Below are positions 1 through 10,616 of a DNA stretch of 64,000 nt, in pieces (position 1 is the first letter of the stretch; every line of letters begins with the position of its first letter). This DNA comes from JBEKYD01 sp049511335. GTDB lineage: Bacteria; Acidobacteriota; Terriglobia; Bryobacterales; Bryobacteraceae. The stretch covers positions 1-64,000 of the forward strand of contig JBEKYD010000002.1 in NCBI GenBank assembly GCA_049511335.1, written 5' to 3'. Made by a program: the position numbers and the translations under genes. A model generated the notes under the pieces. That model saw only the letters and a program-made list of their open reading frames with translations. It did not search any database and was not told where the DNA came from.

Positions 1-319
1 AAGGCCGTTACGAGCGAAGGGACCCGGCGGAGAGAGAAGGAAAAGGCTGCGGCGAGCCGTAAGGCGGCGAAGCGTGGGGTGGAGAAAACGCCCTATGTGG
101 AGCTAAGCGGCGAATCGCCCGGCGCTCTTCGTTGCAACGCTTAATGCCGCGCATGCCGGTGGTAAGCCAGGTCGAGGATCGGATCACTTGGAACCTTTTT
201 CTTTTTGCGGCGTAGAATACCCACCCCGGCGCCACGCGTAGCTCGTAGGGCGGACCCCAGGTCCGGCTCCCCGCCGCCGAGTTGGCAATCTCCACGGCGC
301 AAGCATACATAATAGGACA
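1..319. other. Left edge, no confident gene
   Basis: The first 144 bases are open on the plus strand and end in TAA at 142-144. They would encode a Lys/Arg/Ala-rich tail of 47 residues, possibly the C-terminus of a gene entering from the left, but the composition is low-complexity and no family is recognised. The rest of the stretch to 319 holds a short GGACC-CCA-GGTCC palindrome (252-264) and no other coding signal that I trust. Confidence 0.25.
245..266. repeat. TAGGGCGGAC-family intergenic palindrome
   Basis: The sequence GTAGGGCGGAC is followed by a palindrome with GGACC/GGTCC arms. The same core recurs near 1211, 17610, 17734 (inverted), 48642 and 56848, always outside or at the edge of genes. 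It is a dispersed repeat of unknown function. Confidence 0.6.
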
Positions 320-1213
320 ATGCGGGATTACGTGCGGGCGGAAACGGGGCACTTGCTCGAACGCTTCGCCGCCGAGCTGAAGCGCGCGGCCCGGAATCCC
401 GATGCCGACGCCATACACGACTTGCGCGTATCCATCCGGCGGCTGAGCCGGTGCCTGCGCGTGTTCGCCGCTTTTTACCCGGACCGTTCCTGGAAGAAGA
501 TCCGCGCCAAGCTGCACGGGCTGCTGGAACGCGCCGGAGCGGTGCGCGATCGCGATATCGCGCTCGAGCTCACCGCCGCAGCCGGTGTATCGCCGCGGGC
601 CGCGATTCATCGCCAACTCTCCACCGAGCGCCAAGCGGCCGAGCGCGAGATGGCGGAAGAAATCGCGCGCTGGAGCCGGCGCGATCCGTCCGCGGCCTGG
701 CGGCGAAAGCTGGACATCTAGTCGCTGGAGATTCGATTGCTCGAGAAACTGCCTTCGCCAGATTGGAACGCGCTGCTGGGCGCGGCCGCCAATGCCCGCC
801 ACCGGCTGCCGGACCTGGTATCGGCATATTTTCGCGCTGGGCGTGAATTCCTGGCTAGCCGTCCCGCGCTCGCCCAACTGCATGAGCTGCGCCTTGCCAC
901 CAAGCGCCTGCGCTACACGCTGGAGCTGTTTCGCCCGTGTTACGGCCCGGCTCTCGACCGCTACATGACGGACCTGCACGATCTGCAGCAGGCGCTCGGC
1001 CAACTCAACGATTGCGTGGCGTCGCGCAACCTGCTGGCGCGGGCAATGCCGCCATCCCCGCTGCGCGACAAGCTGGAGCGGTTCCTGGACCGTGAGATAG
1101 CGGTGCGAGCCCGAGAAGTTCGGCGGGTCTGGACAGAGCAGCTCGACGCCACCGGCCGGGAAGTGGCGTGGGTGAAATACCTCGCGCGCCAGGCGCGGGA
1201 GCGGCACTTGTAG
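320..1213 (+). pseudogene. CHAD domain protein interrupted by in-frame TAG
   Basis: One frame encodes a CHAD (conserved histidine alpha-helical) protein of about 297 residues, but a TAG at 719-721 splits it. The first half (133 residues) carries the typical HDLRVSIRRLSRCLRVF helix and the DRDIALEL segment. The second half resumes at once in the same frame and contains the repeat motif HELRLATKRLRYTLELF. CHAD proteins are helical bundles that bind polyphosphate through basic residues, and both halves are needed for the usual fold. The ATG at 320 follows an AGGA-like site. A TTG at 737 could start a second polypeptide, but no good ribosome site precedes it. The final stop lies inside a TAGGGCGGAC repeat. 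A nonsense mutation or a base error is the simplest reading. Confidence 0.75.
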
Positions 1214-1430
1214 GGCGGACGCCCTCGTCCGCAGCCGGCCCCCTGGCCGGTTCTTCGCCCACGTCGAGAGTGTCCCGCGCGACCCGTTACGGATGGCCGG
1301 AGATTATGGGGCAGGTTGGTAACCTGCAGCGGGTTGATAACCCGCTTTCGGCAGTTTCTCAGCAGCCCGCGAAACGCCGATTAACAGTCGGCGGCAGCGT
1401 GGCGCCTGCCCCACACCGCTTGCCGTCACT
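1211..1430. repeat. Cluster of five short intergenic hairpins
   Basis: Between the CHAD gene and the dehydratase lie successive perfect or near-perfect hairpins: a TAGGGCGGAC palindrome at 1211, GCCGG/CCGGC arms near 1235, GCAGGTT-GGT-AACCTGC near 1312, AGCGGGTT-GAT-AACCCGCT near 1330, and CGCCGA/TCGGCG near 1375. No coding potential is seen. They may act in transcription termination or mRNA stability, or simply be a landing site for repeat elements. Confidence 0.6.
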
Positions 1431-1498
1431 CTATCATGCGAGCCTCGCTAATTACGCCGCGGTAAAGGCCCGCGCCACCTGTTAGCATCAGGCTTGTT

Positions 1499-3475
<1,977 letters not shown>

Positions 3476-3546
3476 CAGTAATCACGGCGTGGCTGTCAGC
3501 CCTATGCCACGTAGTACACCTATTTTCTAAATTACAGTCACGTGTT

Positions 3547-3664
3547 CGGCAACCGCTCCTTGACAGTCGCGGCTCTGACCCGAACATTCGATCCTGATGC
3601 CAAAATGTTCGAGTTCGCGAAAGAGCCGCGAGTCAGAGCCGCGACTGTCAAGGAGCGGTTGCCG
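3547..3664. repeat. Long inverted repeat, 33-base perfect arms
   Basis: Arm 3547-3579 and arm 3632-3664 are perfect reverse complements of 33 bases around a 52-base centre. The centre itself contains a smaller 8-base hairpin (3581-3588 with 3604-3611). The arms share the CAACCGCTCC...AGTCGCGGCTC sequence with elements at 40362 and 59168. It lies between two convergent genes and could also terminate both. The arms resemble terminal inverted repeats of a miniature transposable element, but no target duplication is obvious. Confidence 0.8.
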
Positions 3665-3713
3665 GAGTCGGTTGCCCACGCTGCTGTTTGTTCTCAGTGC
3701 CAGGGCGCGGCTC

Positions 3714-4808
3714 TTAACCCGATTCGGGCAAGGCCGCGGCCGCGCTGGCAGGCGCCGGTGTTTTCTCGACCGCCAGTTGTAGCCTGCTTCGGCCGCCCTT
3801 CCAGCGCAGCCATGCGAGCGAAAGCGCCAGCATGAGCGCTATCACAAAGGCGGTAGCCAGCGTAGTTTGCGGAATACTCATGGTCCGCTTGAAGGGTTTG
3901 GCCAGCGCGCCGTAAACCAAAACCACGTGCACCCAGTAAACCATCAGCGAATTCTTGCCCAATACGATCACCCAGCTCCAACGGGTGCGCGCCCAGTATT
4001 CCGTCCATAAATAGGATGCCGCCATCAGCACCAGCATGATGCCGAAGCGAATCAGGACCAGGGCCGGGCTATCGCTCCAAAAGTTGGACTTCGGGTAGAC
4101 GGAATAGGGCAGGTTGGCAAAATACTGGCCGGCGAAAACCAGGCCGAAGCCGGCCAGTACCGACCATTGCATGAGCCGCTCGAAATGCTGCTCGATACTC
4201 TGTTTTACGATCGCGCCAAGCGCCAGCCCGAAGCCCAGATACGCGGCGCAGGGGAACAAAGGAAAGTGCCCGCGGCCGGGTATGGGCACTAAGTATTCGC
4301 GCAGCAGAGTAGGGGCCGCGTCCCAGTTGAGGTTGGCCAGAATGGGCGAGGCCAACGCCACCGCCAGCGCCACCGAAGCGGCCACGCGGGCGCGGTTGGC
4401 GCGGCTTACGCCGGCCACGGGGGCGAACAATGCCATGGCCACGCCCATGCAATTCAGAATGTCTACCTTGAAGACTTCGTGCCAGTTTCCGCCGGATAAG
4501 CTCCCCATCCAGTTGCTGATGCGGAAGGCAAAGGCGATGGCGAGAATGTAGCCGGCGCGGCCGAGTGCCAATCGCCACCTTCGCAGCGGGTTCAGTCCGC
4601 GGCGTTCCCATCCATCCATCTGGAAGGCGCTGGTCATGCCCGCCATGAACAGAAACAGGGGCGCGGCCATCCCGCCCACGAACTGGGAAAGCACGTAGGG
4701 ACCCCCGTCCCGCAAATCCAAGCGGGTTAGGGAATTGAAGGTATGGCACTGGATCATGACGAGCACAGCCACGCCGCGCATCCAGTCTAAGAAAGGAAAT
4801 CGCTTCAC
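3714..4808 (-). CDS. Membrane acyltransferase, DUF1624/HGSNAT-like
   Basis: A multi-spanning inner-membrane protein of about 364 residues. It begins with the FLDWMRGVAVLVMIQCHTF segment, where the RG pair in the first helix is typical of DUF1624/heparan-alpha-glucosaminide N-acetyltransferase-like proteins. Hydrophobic helices then follow through most of the length, including a late NSLMVYWVHVVLVYG segment. Family members move acetyl groups across the membrane onto sugars; the substrate here is unknown. The frame is open back to an ATG-type start at 4970, but the upstream 54 residues are basic and unlike the family. The GTG at 4808, a few residues before the first helix, is therefore preferred. 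The gene converges on the dehydratase across the long inverted repeat. Confidence 0.7.
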   Translation of the reverse strand: MKRFPFLDWMRGVAVLVMIQCHTFNSLTRLDLRDGGPYVLSQFVGGMAAPLFLFMAGMTSAFQMDGWERRGLNPLRRWRLALGRAGYILAIAFAFRISNWMGSLSGGNWHEVFKVDILNCMGVAMALFAPVAGVSRANRARVAASVALAVALASPILANLNWDAAPTLLREYLVPIPGRGHFPLFPCAAYLGFGLALGAIVKQSIEQHFERLMQWSVLAGFGLVFAGQYFANLPYSVYPKSNFWSDSPALVLIRFGIMLVLMAASYLWTEYWARTRWSWVIVLGKNSLMVYWVHVVLVYGALAKPFKRTMSIPQTTLATAFVIALMLALSLAWLRWKGGRSRLQLAVEKTPAPASAAAALPESG

Positions 4809-5259
4809 AAAAAGGTTCAGGCCGCCAGTCAATCGGGCGCCGCTATGGTGCAATTTAACACAATAATACCGTCCACACCGCACCCGGACGGCTTTCGGAA
4901 CTGGTTGTGTTCGATATGCCCGTTTCACAGCCCTTATCGGAAAATGCATGCCACAGGAGGTCGACCTCACGCCACTTCGGAACTACAATGCCGTTCTCCA
5001 CTGGAGTTGTTTCCGAGCGGCGCGTCATCCGACCGCGATGCTCTCGTCGCCCGGATTCACAGCCGCGCACCACGCGAGCAGGTGAGTCAACGGGCGCTGG
5101 CGCGTTTGCGACCGGTAGCCGTCTGATGCCGCCACTTAAGAACCGGCGATCAGCTTTACGCGTCGCGTCGAGAAGAACGGACCTGTATGTCCAGGTTGCG
5201 GTTATCGCTCCAACGGCATGTTCGGTGGGATATCATTGATTTGTTGGTGAGGACAGCGC
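4809..5259. other. Intergenic region upstream of the NLR-like pair
   Basis: No convincing gene is seen. The minus frame of the acyltransferase stays open to 4970. The plus strand has only short frames without recognisable motifs. The region presumably holds divergent promoters for the acyltransferase and for the phosphorylase gene at 5260. A GGTGAGGA ribosome site lies at 5246-5253. Confidence 0.5.
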
Positions 5260-6087
5260 TTGAGTTCTGGAACGGTCGATATCGCTATCATGACCCCTTT
5301 GGTAGAGGAATGGGAGGAAATGATTAAACACCTCGACGAAGGTGTCGATGTATCGACTTGGTCGCCGGCAAAACGCGGAATTATCGGCGTGCACTCGGTG
5401 TTGTGCGCGGTCGCCGGCAAAGGCCAAGAAGAAATGTCATCAGCATTAACGCTAACTCTGGAGCGCGCCAAACCTTCGACTGTCATTCTAGTAGGCGTAG
5501 CTGGTGGTTTTCCCGCTCTGAAGGTTAATCGGGGTGACGTTGTAGTGGCCCATTCAGTCCACAGTTTTGACTACGGAAAGCTGTCGGACGGGAGGTTCAT
5601 CCGGCGGCCTGAGAACGACTACAATTGCGATCGCGGGTTGCTGGAATTCGCGAATCTCATAGCTCGATCTGAAACTACCGACTGGCGGGAGCATATCTCT
5701 CGGCCTCGGCCCGACTCGGCAAGCGTTCAAACATCTAAGGCCCATACAGATTGCTATCTGGCTTCTAGCAACAAGGTGGTCGATGACCCTGACCACGAAT
5801 TCTATGCCTCGGTTGCCGCGAGCTTCGATGAGATTCATGCGGTAGAAACGGAAGCGGTTGGTGCAGGAGCCAGTGTTCGCTTGGCACAGAGTGAACGACA
5901 AATCAGTCTGATCGTAATCCGAGGGATCTCCGATGAACCCGGTGCACCTCTTGCCGGTGGTACCGCAGATCGAAAACTATGGCTGCGCTATGCCGCTGCC
6001 GCTGCTGCTGCCTTCACTCGGTCCCTTATCGAAAGCCTGCCTTCAAAAAAAAAACTAAAGCTCCCTTCTCAACTCCCTCGGCAGTAA
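5260..6087 (+). CDS. Nucleoside phosphorylase/MTAN-like domain protein (predicted effector)
   Basis: The protein of 275 residues has the PNP_UDP/MTA-SAH nucleosidase fold signature. It starts DIAIMTPLVEEWEEM, has the glycine motif ILVGVAGGF, the base/ribose segment IHAVETEAVGAGA with its Glu pair, and VIRGISDEPG with the Asp used in catalysis by MTAN-type enzymes. Such enzymes cleave the N-glycosidic bond of nucleosides. The TTG start is supported by GGTGAGGA seven bases upstream. The last residues run into ten A (6045-6054), after which this frame ends within 33 bases while the STAND frame, one base back, continues. In fungal and bacterial NLR-like proteins the same domain sits N-terminal to NB-ARC/NACHT and TPR modules. 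I infer that this is the effector half of such a protein. Base composition is lower in GC than the flanks, suggesting transfer. Confidence 0.75.
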   Translation: MSSGTVDIAIMTPLVEEWEEMIKHLDEGVDVSTWSPAKRGIIGVHSVLCAVAGKGQEEMSSALTLTLERAKPSTVILVGVAGGFPALKVNRGDVVVAHSVHSFDYGKLSDGRFIRRPENDYNCDRGLLEFANLIARSETTDWREHISRPRPDSASVQTSKAHTDCYLASSNKVVDDPDHEFYASVAASFDEIHAVETEAVGAGASVRLAQSERQISLIVIRGISDEPGAPLAGGTADRKLWLRYAAAAAAAFTRSLIESLPSKKKLKLPSQLPRQ

Positions 6088-7991
6088 GCTCGGTCCCGCC
6101 CGATCCGCTTTGTGTGGGCCGGTCCAAGGAACTTAATGAGCTCGTACAAGGGCTCGTATCCGATGGCGTTGGACCGATCGCCGTGCTAGGACCGCTAGGC
6201 GTTGGCAAGAGTACGGTGATCTCCAAGGCGCTCCACCATGCCGACGTGGTGAGAAGGTTCGGTAATCAGCGCCACTTTGTTAACTGCGACGGTTGTACAT
6301 CAACTGAAGCAGTGCTGGCAGCTATCTACAGCGCCGTAGGCGTTGATGTCACCTCCGCGCCGTTAGCTCTGGAGCAGGTTTTGGCGGCTGGTCCCCTTGT
6401 GCTCGTGCTCGACAATTTCGAAACTGCGTGGGAGGCCGACCAAACTGCTGCCGAGCTTCTGCTTGGGCGTCTGGCTTCTGTTGGCGGCGTCGCCCTAGTA
6501 GTCGCGGTTCGCGGGCGAGAGCGCCCCGCCGAACTACCTTGGAAGACGGTATTGCAGATTGAGCCGTTCTCGCCGGAAGCCGCTCGAGAATGTTTCCTCA
6601 AAGTTGCTGGACGGGAATTCGCAGTGGATCCTCGACTAGATGAACTGCTGTCGAAGCTCGAATTCTTGCCGCATGCGATTGCCCTCTTGGCGCACCAGGC
6701 ACAAGGCGAGCCTGATCTAAGTGAGATCAAGAGCCGTTGGGAAGCCGAGGCGAGTTTGATGCTGGTCCGCCGCCCCGGCAACGATAGAGCCACGAGCTTT
6801 GAGATCTCCTGCTGGCTTTCGATCGGCAGCCCAAGGATGACCCAAGATGCGATGCTGGCTCTTGCGGTGCTGTCGCTCATGCCTGTTGGAATCGCGCGGT
6901 CCGACCTTGATGGCTTAGGTGAGATCGTCTCGTTTGACGGTGCGACCGTGCTTCGGAAACTCGGACTGGCAGCTGATGACATTAGCAGAATACGGGTTCT
7001 GGCTCCTGTGCGGGAGTTTGCGTCGCGGTCGTTGAGGATAACCAATGCAGCCAGGGCAGCCTTGGCGGCCTACATGCTCAAACTCATCGTTGAGAATTCC
7101 GGCCCTTTTGGCAGCTTGGATGCTAGGGGTAAGTATCGGCGCTTAGCAGCTGAGGTCCCCAATGTAAATGAGATCTTCAAGATTAGCGCCGAGCTGTTTG
7201 ACTATACCTTTGTTTGTGAGGCTGCGCGAGCATGGGCCGAATTCCTGCGGGTTGTTGGTGTCGGACCGCTCGCTCCCCTCGAATTGGCGATTGGGCTTGC
7301 CGCGAAACATGGCGATGCAAGATTAGAAGGGCAGTGTTTTCGGGGCCTGGGAGATGTTCTTCTGGCTAGGCAGCAGATCACACAGGCCTTGGCCGCGTAC
7401 AAACTGTCATTGCCCCTACTTGAGAAGGTCGATGACTGGTATAGTGTGGCAGATGCCTATAAACGCATGGGCCACCTCTACAGAGGGGCGAGAAGATACA
7501 GCGTGGCTCGTAAGCTGTACCAGAAAGCGAGAGGACTGTACCGAAGCCAGAAAGATAAAAATTGCGAAGCCGACTGTATCATCGGACTCGCGGAAGTCGA
7601 AATGGCAGTGGACAACATTTCAGCCTCTCTGAAATTGGCGACCAAGGCCCTTATGATATACCGAACAACCGATTCCCACTACGGCATTGCGGGGTCTCTT
7701 CTGTTGTACGGTGCAATGGCGGCACGGGAGGGTGATCTCGACCGCGCAACCGCTTTATACACGGAAGCGAAGGCGCACTTCGAGAAGATCGGAGTAGACG
7801 CGGGCGCCGGAGCCTCCCTCTTACGGCTTGCCGGTATAGCAGAAGAAAAGCACGAGGCACAACAAGCGATCGAGTTGTACAGGCAAGCCGCGGCAGCCTT
7901 TCGGTCTATAGGAATTGAGTTCAACGCAGCAGCCATCTGTGAGAGGTTGGCGAAGGACGACGCACGCCGCAGAGCAGACAACGCGAACTAG
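5979..7991 (+). CDS. STAND (NB-ARC-like) ATPase with C-terminal TPR repeats
   Basis: The frame gives 670 residues, but the first 25 to 40 overlap the phosphorylase gene out of frame and have no domain character. Real similarity begins near CVGRSKELNELV (about residue 46). Walker A is GPLGVGKST (71-79), Walker B is LVLVLDNFE (about 140-148), an arginine sensor-like AVRGRE follows at 176-181, and LEFLPHAIALL (about 227-237) stands where NB-ARC proteins have GLPLAL. A winged-helix-like region is followed by several TPR units between about 430 and 660. STAND ATPases are signal-triggered switches that oligomerise and activate a fused effector. There is no convincing start codon between the A run and the ATPase domain; the first in-frame GTG falls inside it. 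Expression as a fusion by a -1 slip at 6045-6054 is therefore likely. The overlap start given here is formal. Confidence 0.78.
   Translation: MAALCRCRCCCLHSVPYRKPAFKKKTKAPFSTPSAVSSVPPDPLCVGRSKELNELVQGLVSDGVGPIAVLGPLGVGKSTVISKALHHADVVRRFGNQRHFVNCDGCTSTEAVLAAIYSAVGVDVTSAPLALEQVLAAGPLVLVLDNFETAWEADQTAAELLLGRLASVGGVALVVAVRGRERPAELPWKTVLQIEPFSPEAARECFLKVAGREFAVDPRLDELLSKLEFLPHAIALLAHQAQGEPDLSEIKSRWEAEASLMLVRRPGNDRATSFEISCWLSIGSPRMTQDAMLALAVLSLMPVGIARSDLDGLGEIVSFDGATVLRKLGLAADDISRIRVLAPVREFASRSLRITNAARAALAAYMLKLIVENSGPFGSLDARGKYRRLAAEVPNVNEIFKISAELFDYTFVCEAARAWAEFLRVVGVGPLAPLELAIGLAAKHGDARLEGQCFRGLGDVLLARQQITQALAAYKLSLPLLEKVDDWYSVADAYKRMGHLYRGARRYSVARKLYQKARGLYRSQKDKNCEADCIIGLAEVEMAVDNISASLKLATKALMIYRTTDSHYGIAGSLLLYGAMAAREGDLDRATALYTEAKAHFEKIGVDAGAGASLLRLAGIAEEKHEAQQAIELYRQAAAAFRSIGIEFNAAAICERLAKDDARRRADNAN
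6045..6054 (+). promoter_or_regulatory. Candidate -1 slippery site, run of ten A
   Basis: In the phosphorylase frame the codons are tcA AAA AAA AAA cta, so a classical A-AAA-AAA heptamer sits in register. A -1 ribosomal shift, or transcripts with one extra A, would join the phosphorylase to the STAND-TPR frame. The same run could be a simple indel in a homopolymer, from mutation or sequencing. Confidence 0.5.
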
Positions 7992-8265
7992 CCCGATGCC
8001 ACAATCCGTTCAAGCGCCGCCAGCATCCCCGAGGCCTCGGGGGGCGGACTCTGCGCTTCATACCAAGCGGGCCCGACGTCAGTGGCCTGAGAAGGCTATA
8101 ACCCGGAAACCGGCATAGTGGATGATTATGTGGGCTTACCGGAAGACAGGCGTCGAGAAACCGCCAGACGCGCTGCAAAAGTGCATAAAATCGTGCAGGC
8201 CTCCAATCCTGCCGCATCGGCTCTCCAGCCGGCGTTTCCCGGCGTCGGCAGTCTAAAAGGCTCTG
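7992..8265. other. Gap after the NLR-like pair
   Basis: No gene supported. The GC content rises back to the level of the rest of the window. A stretch near 8180 has a GTGCA-like half repeat resembling those at 8618 and 61714. No terminator with a T tract is visible. Confidence 0.4.
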
Positions 8266-8679
8266 ATGGACGCTTGTTACAGCCACGCCATCCGCTTCCG
8301 CGCAAAAGCCTTGGCCCTCGCTGATCGCGCTTTCAAAACCCCCAGCGACATCCTCGACGACCCCGAAGCTTCCCCTTCTGTTCGCCTCAAAGCCGCCACC
8401 TTCATCATCCAAACCGCCATCGCTCCCCCTCCCTATAAACCGGAAGAGCCCTGCGGCGTCGAGGAGCTGCCCTGGAACGTGGTCCTCGGCAAAAATGGAA
8501 TCCTCGCCCAACAAAAACGGGAAAAGGCAGAAATGGAGCGGGAAGAGGAAGAGCAAGAAGAAATGGAACGGCAACAGAAACAGAGCTCCCAACCCGCCGC
8601 GCAAAAACCGGAAAATTTGCACAAAAATGCACACCCGCAGCAGCCCCGCCGCAACGGCCCCTCCGGCACCGCCGCCTGA
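8266..8679 (+). CDS. Truncated relative of the HTH/SEC-C family protein
   Basis: A 137-residue protein whose middle (DPEASPSVRLKAATFIIQTA) closely matches DPKSSPSVRLKAAIFIIQTA of the broken gene at 61595-62156. The tail also keeps the NLHKNA motif of that paralog. The N-terminal helix-turn-helix and the C-terminal cysteine motif of the longer copy are missing, and a charged Glu/Lys/Gln stretch (about 85-105) replaces part of the tail. Function is unknown. The start at 8266 lacks a good ribosome site, and the gene may be a degenerate duplicate rather than active. Confidence 0.45.
   Translation: MDACYSHAIRFRAKALALADRAFKTPSDILDDPEASPSVRLKAATFIIQTAIAPPPYKPEEPCGVEELPWNVVLGKNGILAQQKREKAEMEREEEEQEEMERQQKQSSQPAAQKPENLHKNAHPQQPRRNGPSGTAA
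8618..8632. repeat. GTGCA direct-repeat motif (first copy)
   Basis: TGCAC-AAAAA-TGCAC forms a direct repeat spaced by one helical turn. Equivalent motifs occur at 8816-8830, 61714-61728 and about 61739-61755, with a diverged copy near 62293. Some are inside coding sequence in different frames, so the DNA rather than the peptide seems to be what recurs. Confidence 0.4.
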
Positions 8680-8749
8680 TAGCCCCCATTTCCATCTCGT
8701 CACTCGCCAAAATGCACAGAACCGCGGCGCGGGCCTCCAGGCCAGATGG

Positions 8750-8767
8750 CACCGGCTTTAGCCGGTG
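8750..8767. repeat. TGGCAC-type hairpin
   Basis: CACCGGC-TTTA-GCCGGTG is a perfect seven-base stem with a four-base loop in the gap between the truncated SEC-C relative and the glycosylase gene. It matches the pattern of the hairpin at 50492-50509 (TGGCAC, N, GGCTT, AGCC). No T tract follows. Confidence 0.5.
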
Positions 8768-8941
8768 AAGCGTCGCCTTTCGAGCCGACCTTCCCACGGC
8801 GGCCAATCGCAAATCCGCACAAAAATGCACAAGCCGAATCGGACTCTAGCTTTATTATCAGCGGCCTACGCGGGACACCAAGGGACCGTGCGGCGCACCG
8901 TGTCTGCCGCCCCTTTCAGAATGGAGAGCATTACCGGCTCC

Positions 8942-9544
8942 TCAGAGATTTGCGTTGGGTTCCAAGCTGCGCCAGAGATACCAGCTCGCCACGGTGCAAT
9001 ACGGGCGCCAGCGGGCGGCCAGTTCTTCCATTTCGGCGGCGAGGGGCAACTCTTTCAATCCATACGCTTTGCGAATTGCGTTGCGGATCCCGAGATCGCC
9101 CGTCGGCAGGATATCCAGGCGGCGCAGGGCGAAGATCAGGAACATGTGAACCGTCCACGTGCCGACCCCTTTCACCCTGGTGAGCCGGTCGATGATTTCT
9201 TGATCGGAAAGCTGCGGCAGTTCCGCAAAAACCACCCGGCCATCCCGCGTGTGCCGAGCTAAGTCACGGATATATTTCGTCTTCTGCGTGGAGAGGCCGA
9301 GCGAGCGCATGCGCGCGGGACGCAATTTCAGGACGTTATGGGGAGTCAACGGGTCGCCCGCGGCCGTCACCAGCCGCCCGAAGATGACGCTGGCTACCCT
9401 CCCGCTGAGTTGCTGGTAGACAATCGATTTCACCAGAGTGCTGAAATCCGGATCGCGGAATTCGATACCATAGTCACCGACCCGGTCTATAATTGCCGCT
9501 AGAATCGGATCGGACTTGCGGAGGTGGTAAATGGCCTGCTTCAT
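8942..9544 (-). CDS. DNA-3-methyladenine glycosylase II (HhH-GPD, AlkA-like)
   Basis: A 200-residue base-excision repair glycosylase of the HhH-GPD superfamily. The helix-hairpin-helix is RVKGVGTWT (about 123-131) and the catalytic Asp is in LPTGDLGIR (Asp 150). The family removes N3-methyladenine and other alkylated purines from DNA. It is a minimal AlkA-type protein without the N-terminal TBP-like domain of E. coli AlkA. It is divergent from the VWFA gene, with which it shares a short upstream region; the first in-frame codons of that gene would overlap this start, which is one reason to choose a later start there. Confidence 0.88.
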   Translation of the reverse strand: MKQAIYHLRKSDPILAAIIDRVGDYGIEFRDPDFSTLVKSIVYQQLSGRVASVIFGRLVTAAGDPLTPHNVLKLRPARMRSLGLSTQKTKYIRDLARHTRDGRVVFAELPQLSDQEIIDRLTRVKGVGTWTVHMFLIFALRRLDILPTGDLGIRNAIRKAYGLKELPLAAEMEELAARWRPYCTVASWYLWRSLEPNANL

Positions 9545-9623
9545 TATTCAGAAACGCTTCATGGAGAAACGCCGTGTTCTGAAACACGTTCGCCCCAGGC
9601 TACGTCCTTTCTATTCTACCGGC

Positions 9624-10616
9624 ATGCGAACAGCGATACTTCTCACCCTGACGGGCGCCTTGGCGGCGCTCGCGGCGCAGCAACAGAAGCAGCCCGACGA
9701 AGACCTGCCGTCGATCAACGTAGACGTCAACGTGGTGAACGTGCTGGCGTCGGTGCGGGATAAGCACGGCACCCTGGTGCCGAACCTCGAAAAGGATAGT
9801 TTCACCATCCTCGAGGACGGGAAACCCCAGACAATCAAATACTTCACGCGTGAGACCGACCTGCCGCTGACGATCGGCATGCTGGTGGATACGAGCGGCA
9901 GCCAGGTCAACCTGATCGGCATCGAGCACAACGCCGCCTCGCAGTTCTTCTCCCAGGTGCTGCACAAGAAAGACGAGGCGTTCCTCATCATGTTCGGCGA
10001 AGAAGCCGAATTGCTGCAGGACTATACCAACTCCGCCCGGCTGCTCAACGAAGCGCTCAACCAGTTGCGGCCGAGCTCCGGAGTGGGAGGAATCGGCGCC
10101 GGCCCCGTTCCTACGGCCGGCGGTCCGCGCGGCACGATCCTCTACGATGCCGTATACCTCGCGGCCAGCGATAAGCTGCGGTCCGAAGTGGGCCGCAAGG
10201 TGATCGTGGTCATCACCGACGGCGTGGACGAGGGCAGCCGCTTGAGCATCAACCAAGCCGTGGAAGCGGCGCAGAAATCCGACGCCGTAATCTATAGCAT
10301 CGAGTATCTCGACCCGTACTTCTATTCGCGCTTTGGGTTCGGAGGCATTGGAATGGGAGGCGGAGGCGATTCCGCCCTGCACAAGCTTTCCGACGACACC
10401 GGCGGGCATGTCTACAAGGTCGACCGAAGCCATCCGCTGGAGGAGGTGTTCCACCAACTCCAGGAGGAGATGCGCACCCAATACTCTATCGGCTACACGC
10501 CCCTCAACGAGGTGAGAGACGGTTCCTACCGCAAGCTCGAAATCAAGCTTTCGAGCAAAGACCTGAAGGTCCAGGCGCGCAAGGGCTATTACGCCATCAA
10601 ACCGGGAGGCCGCTAA
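9624..10616 (+). CDS. Secreted VWFA-related protein, acidobacterial type
   Basis: The ATG at 9624 gives a signal peptide (MRTAILLTLTGALAALAAQ) and a mature protein of about 310 residues. A short N-terminal domain (SVRDKHGTLVPNLEKDSFTILEDGKPQ) precedes a von Willebrand factor A domain whose MIDAS begins MLVDTSGSQ, followed by VIVVITDGVDEGS. The ending TQYSIGYTPLN...RKLEIKL...ARKGYYA is typical of the VWFA-related family expanded in Acidobacteria. Its role is unknown, probably protein binding in the periplasm or on the surface. The frame is open 31 codons further upstream, but that part lacks a signal peptide and overlaps the glycosylase. It overlaps rfbD tail to tail by 20 bases. Confidence 0.85.
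   Translation: MRTAILLTLTGALAALAAQQQKQPDEDLPSINVDVNVVNVLASVRDKHGTLVPNLEKDSFTILEDGKPQTIKYFTRETDLPLTIGMLVDTSGSQVNLIGIEHNAASQFFSQVLHKKDEAFLIMFGEEAELLQDYTNSARLLNEALNQLRPSSGVGGIGAGPVPTAGGPRGTILYDAVYLAASDKLRSEVGRKVIVVITDGVDEGSRLSINQAVEAAQKSDAVIYSIEYLDPYFYSRFGFGGIGMGGGGDSALHKLSDDTGGHVYKVDRSHPLEEVFHQLQEEMRTQYSIGYTPLNEVRDGSYRKLEIKLSSKDLKVQARKGYYAIKPGGR

Noticed and set aside
4971..5259. A gene between the acyltransferase and the phosphorylase
   Set aside because: Short plus frames there have no ribosome site or family resemblance.
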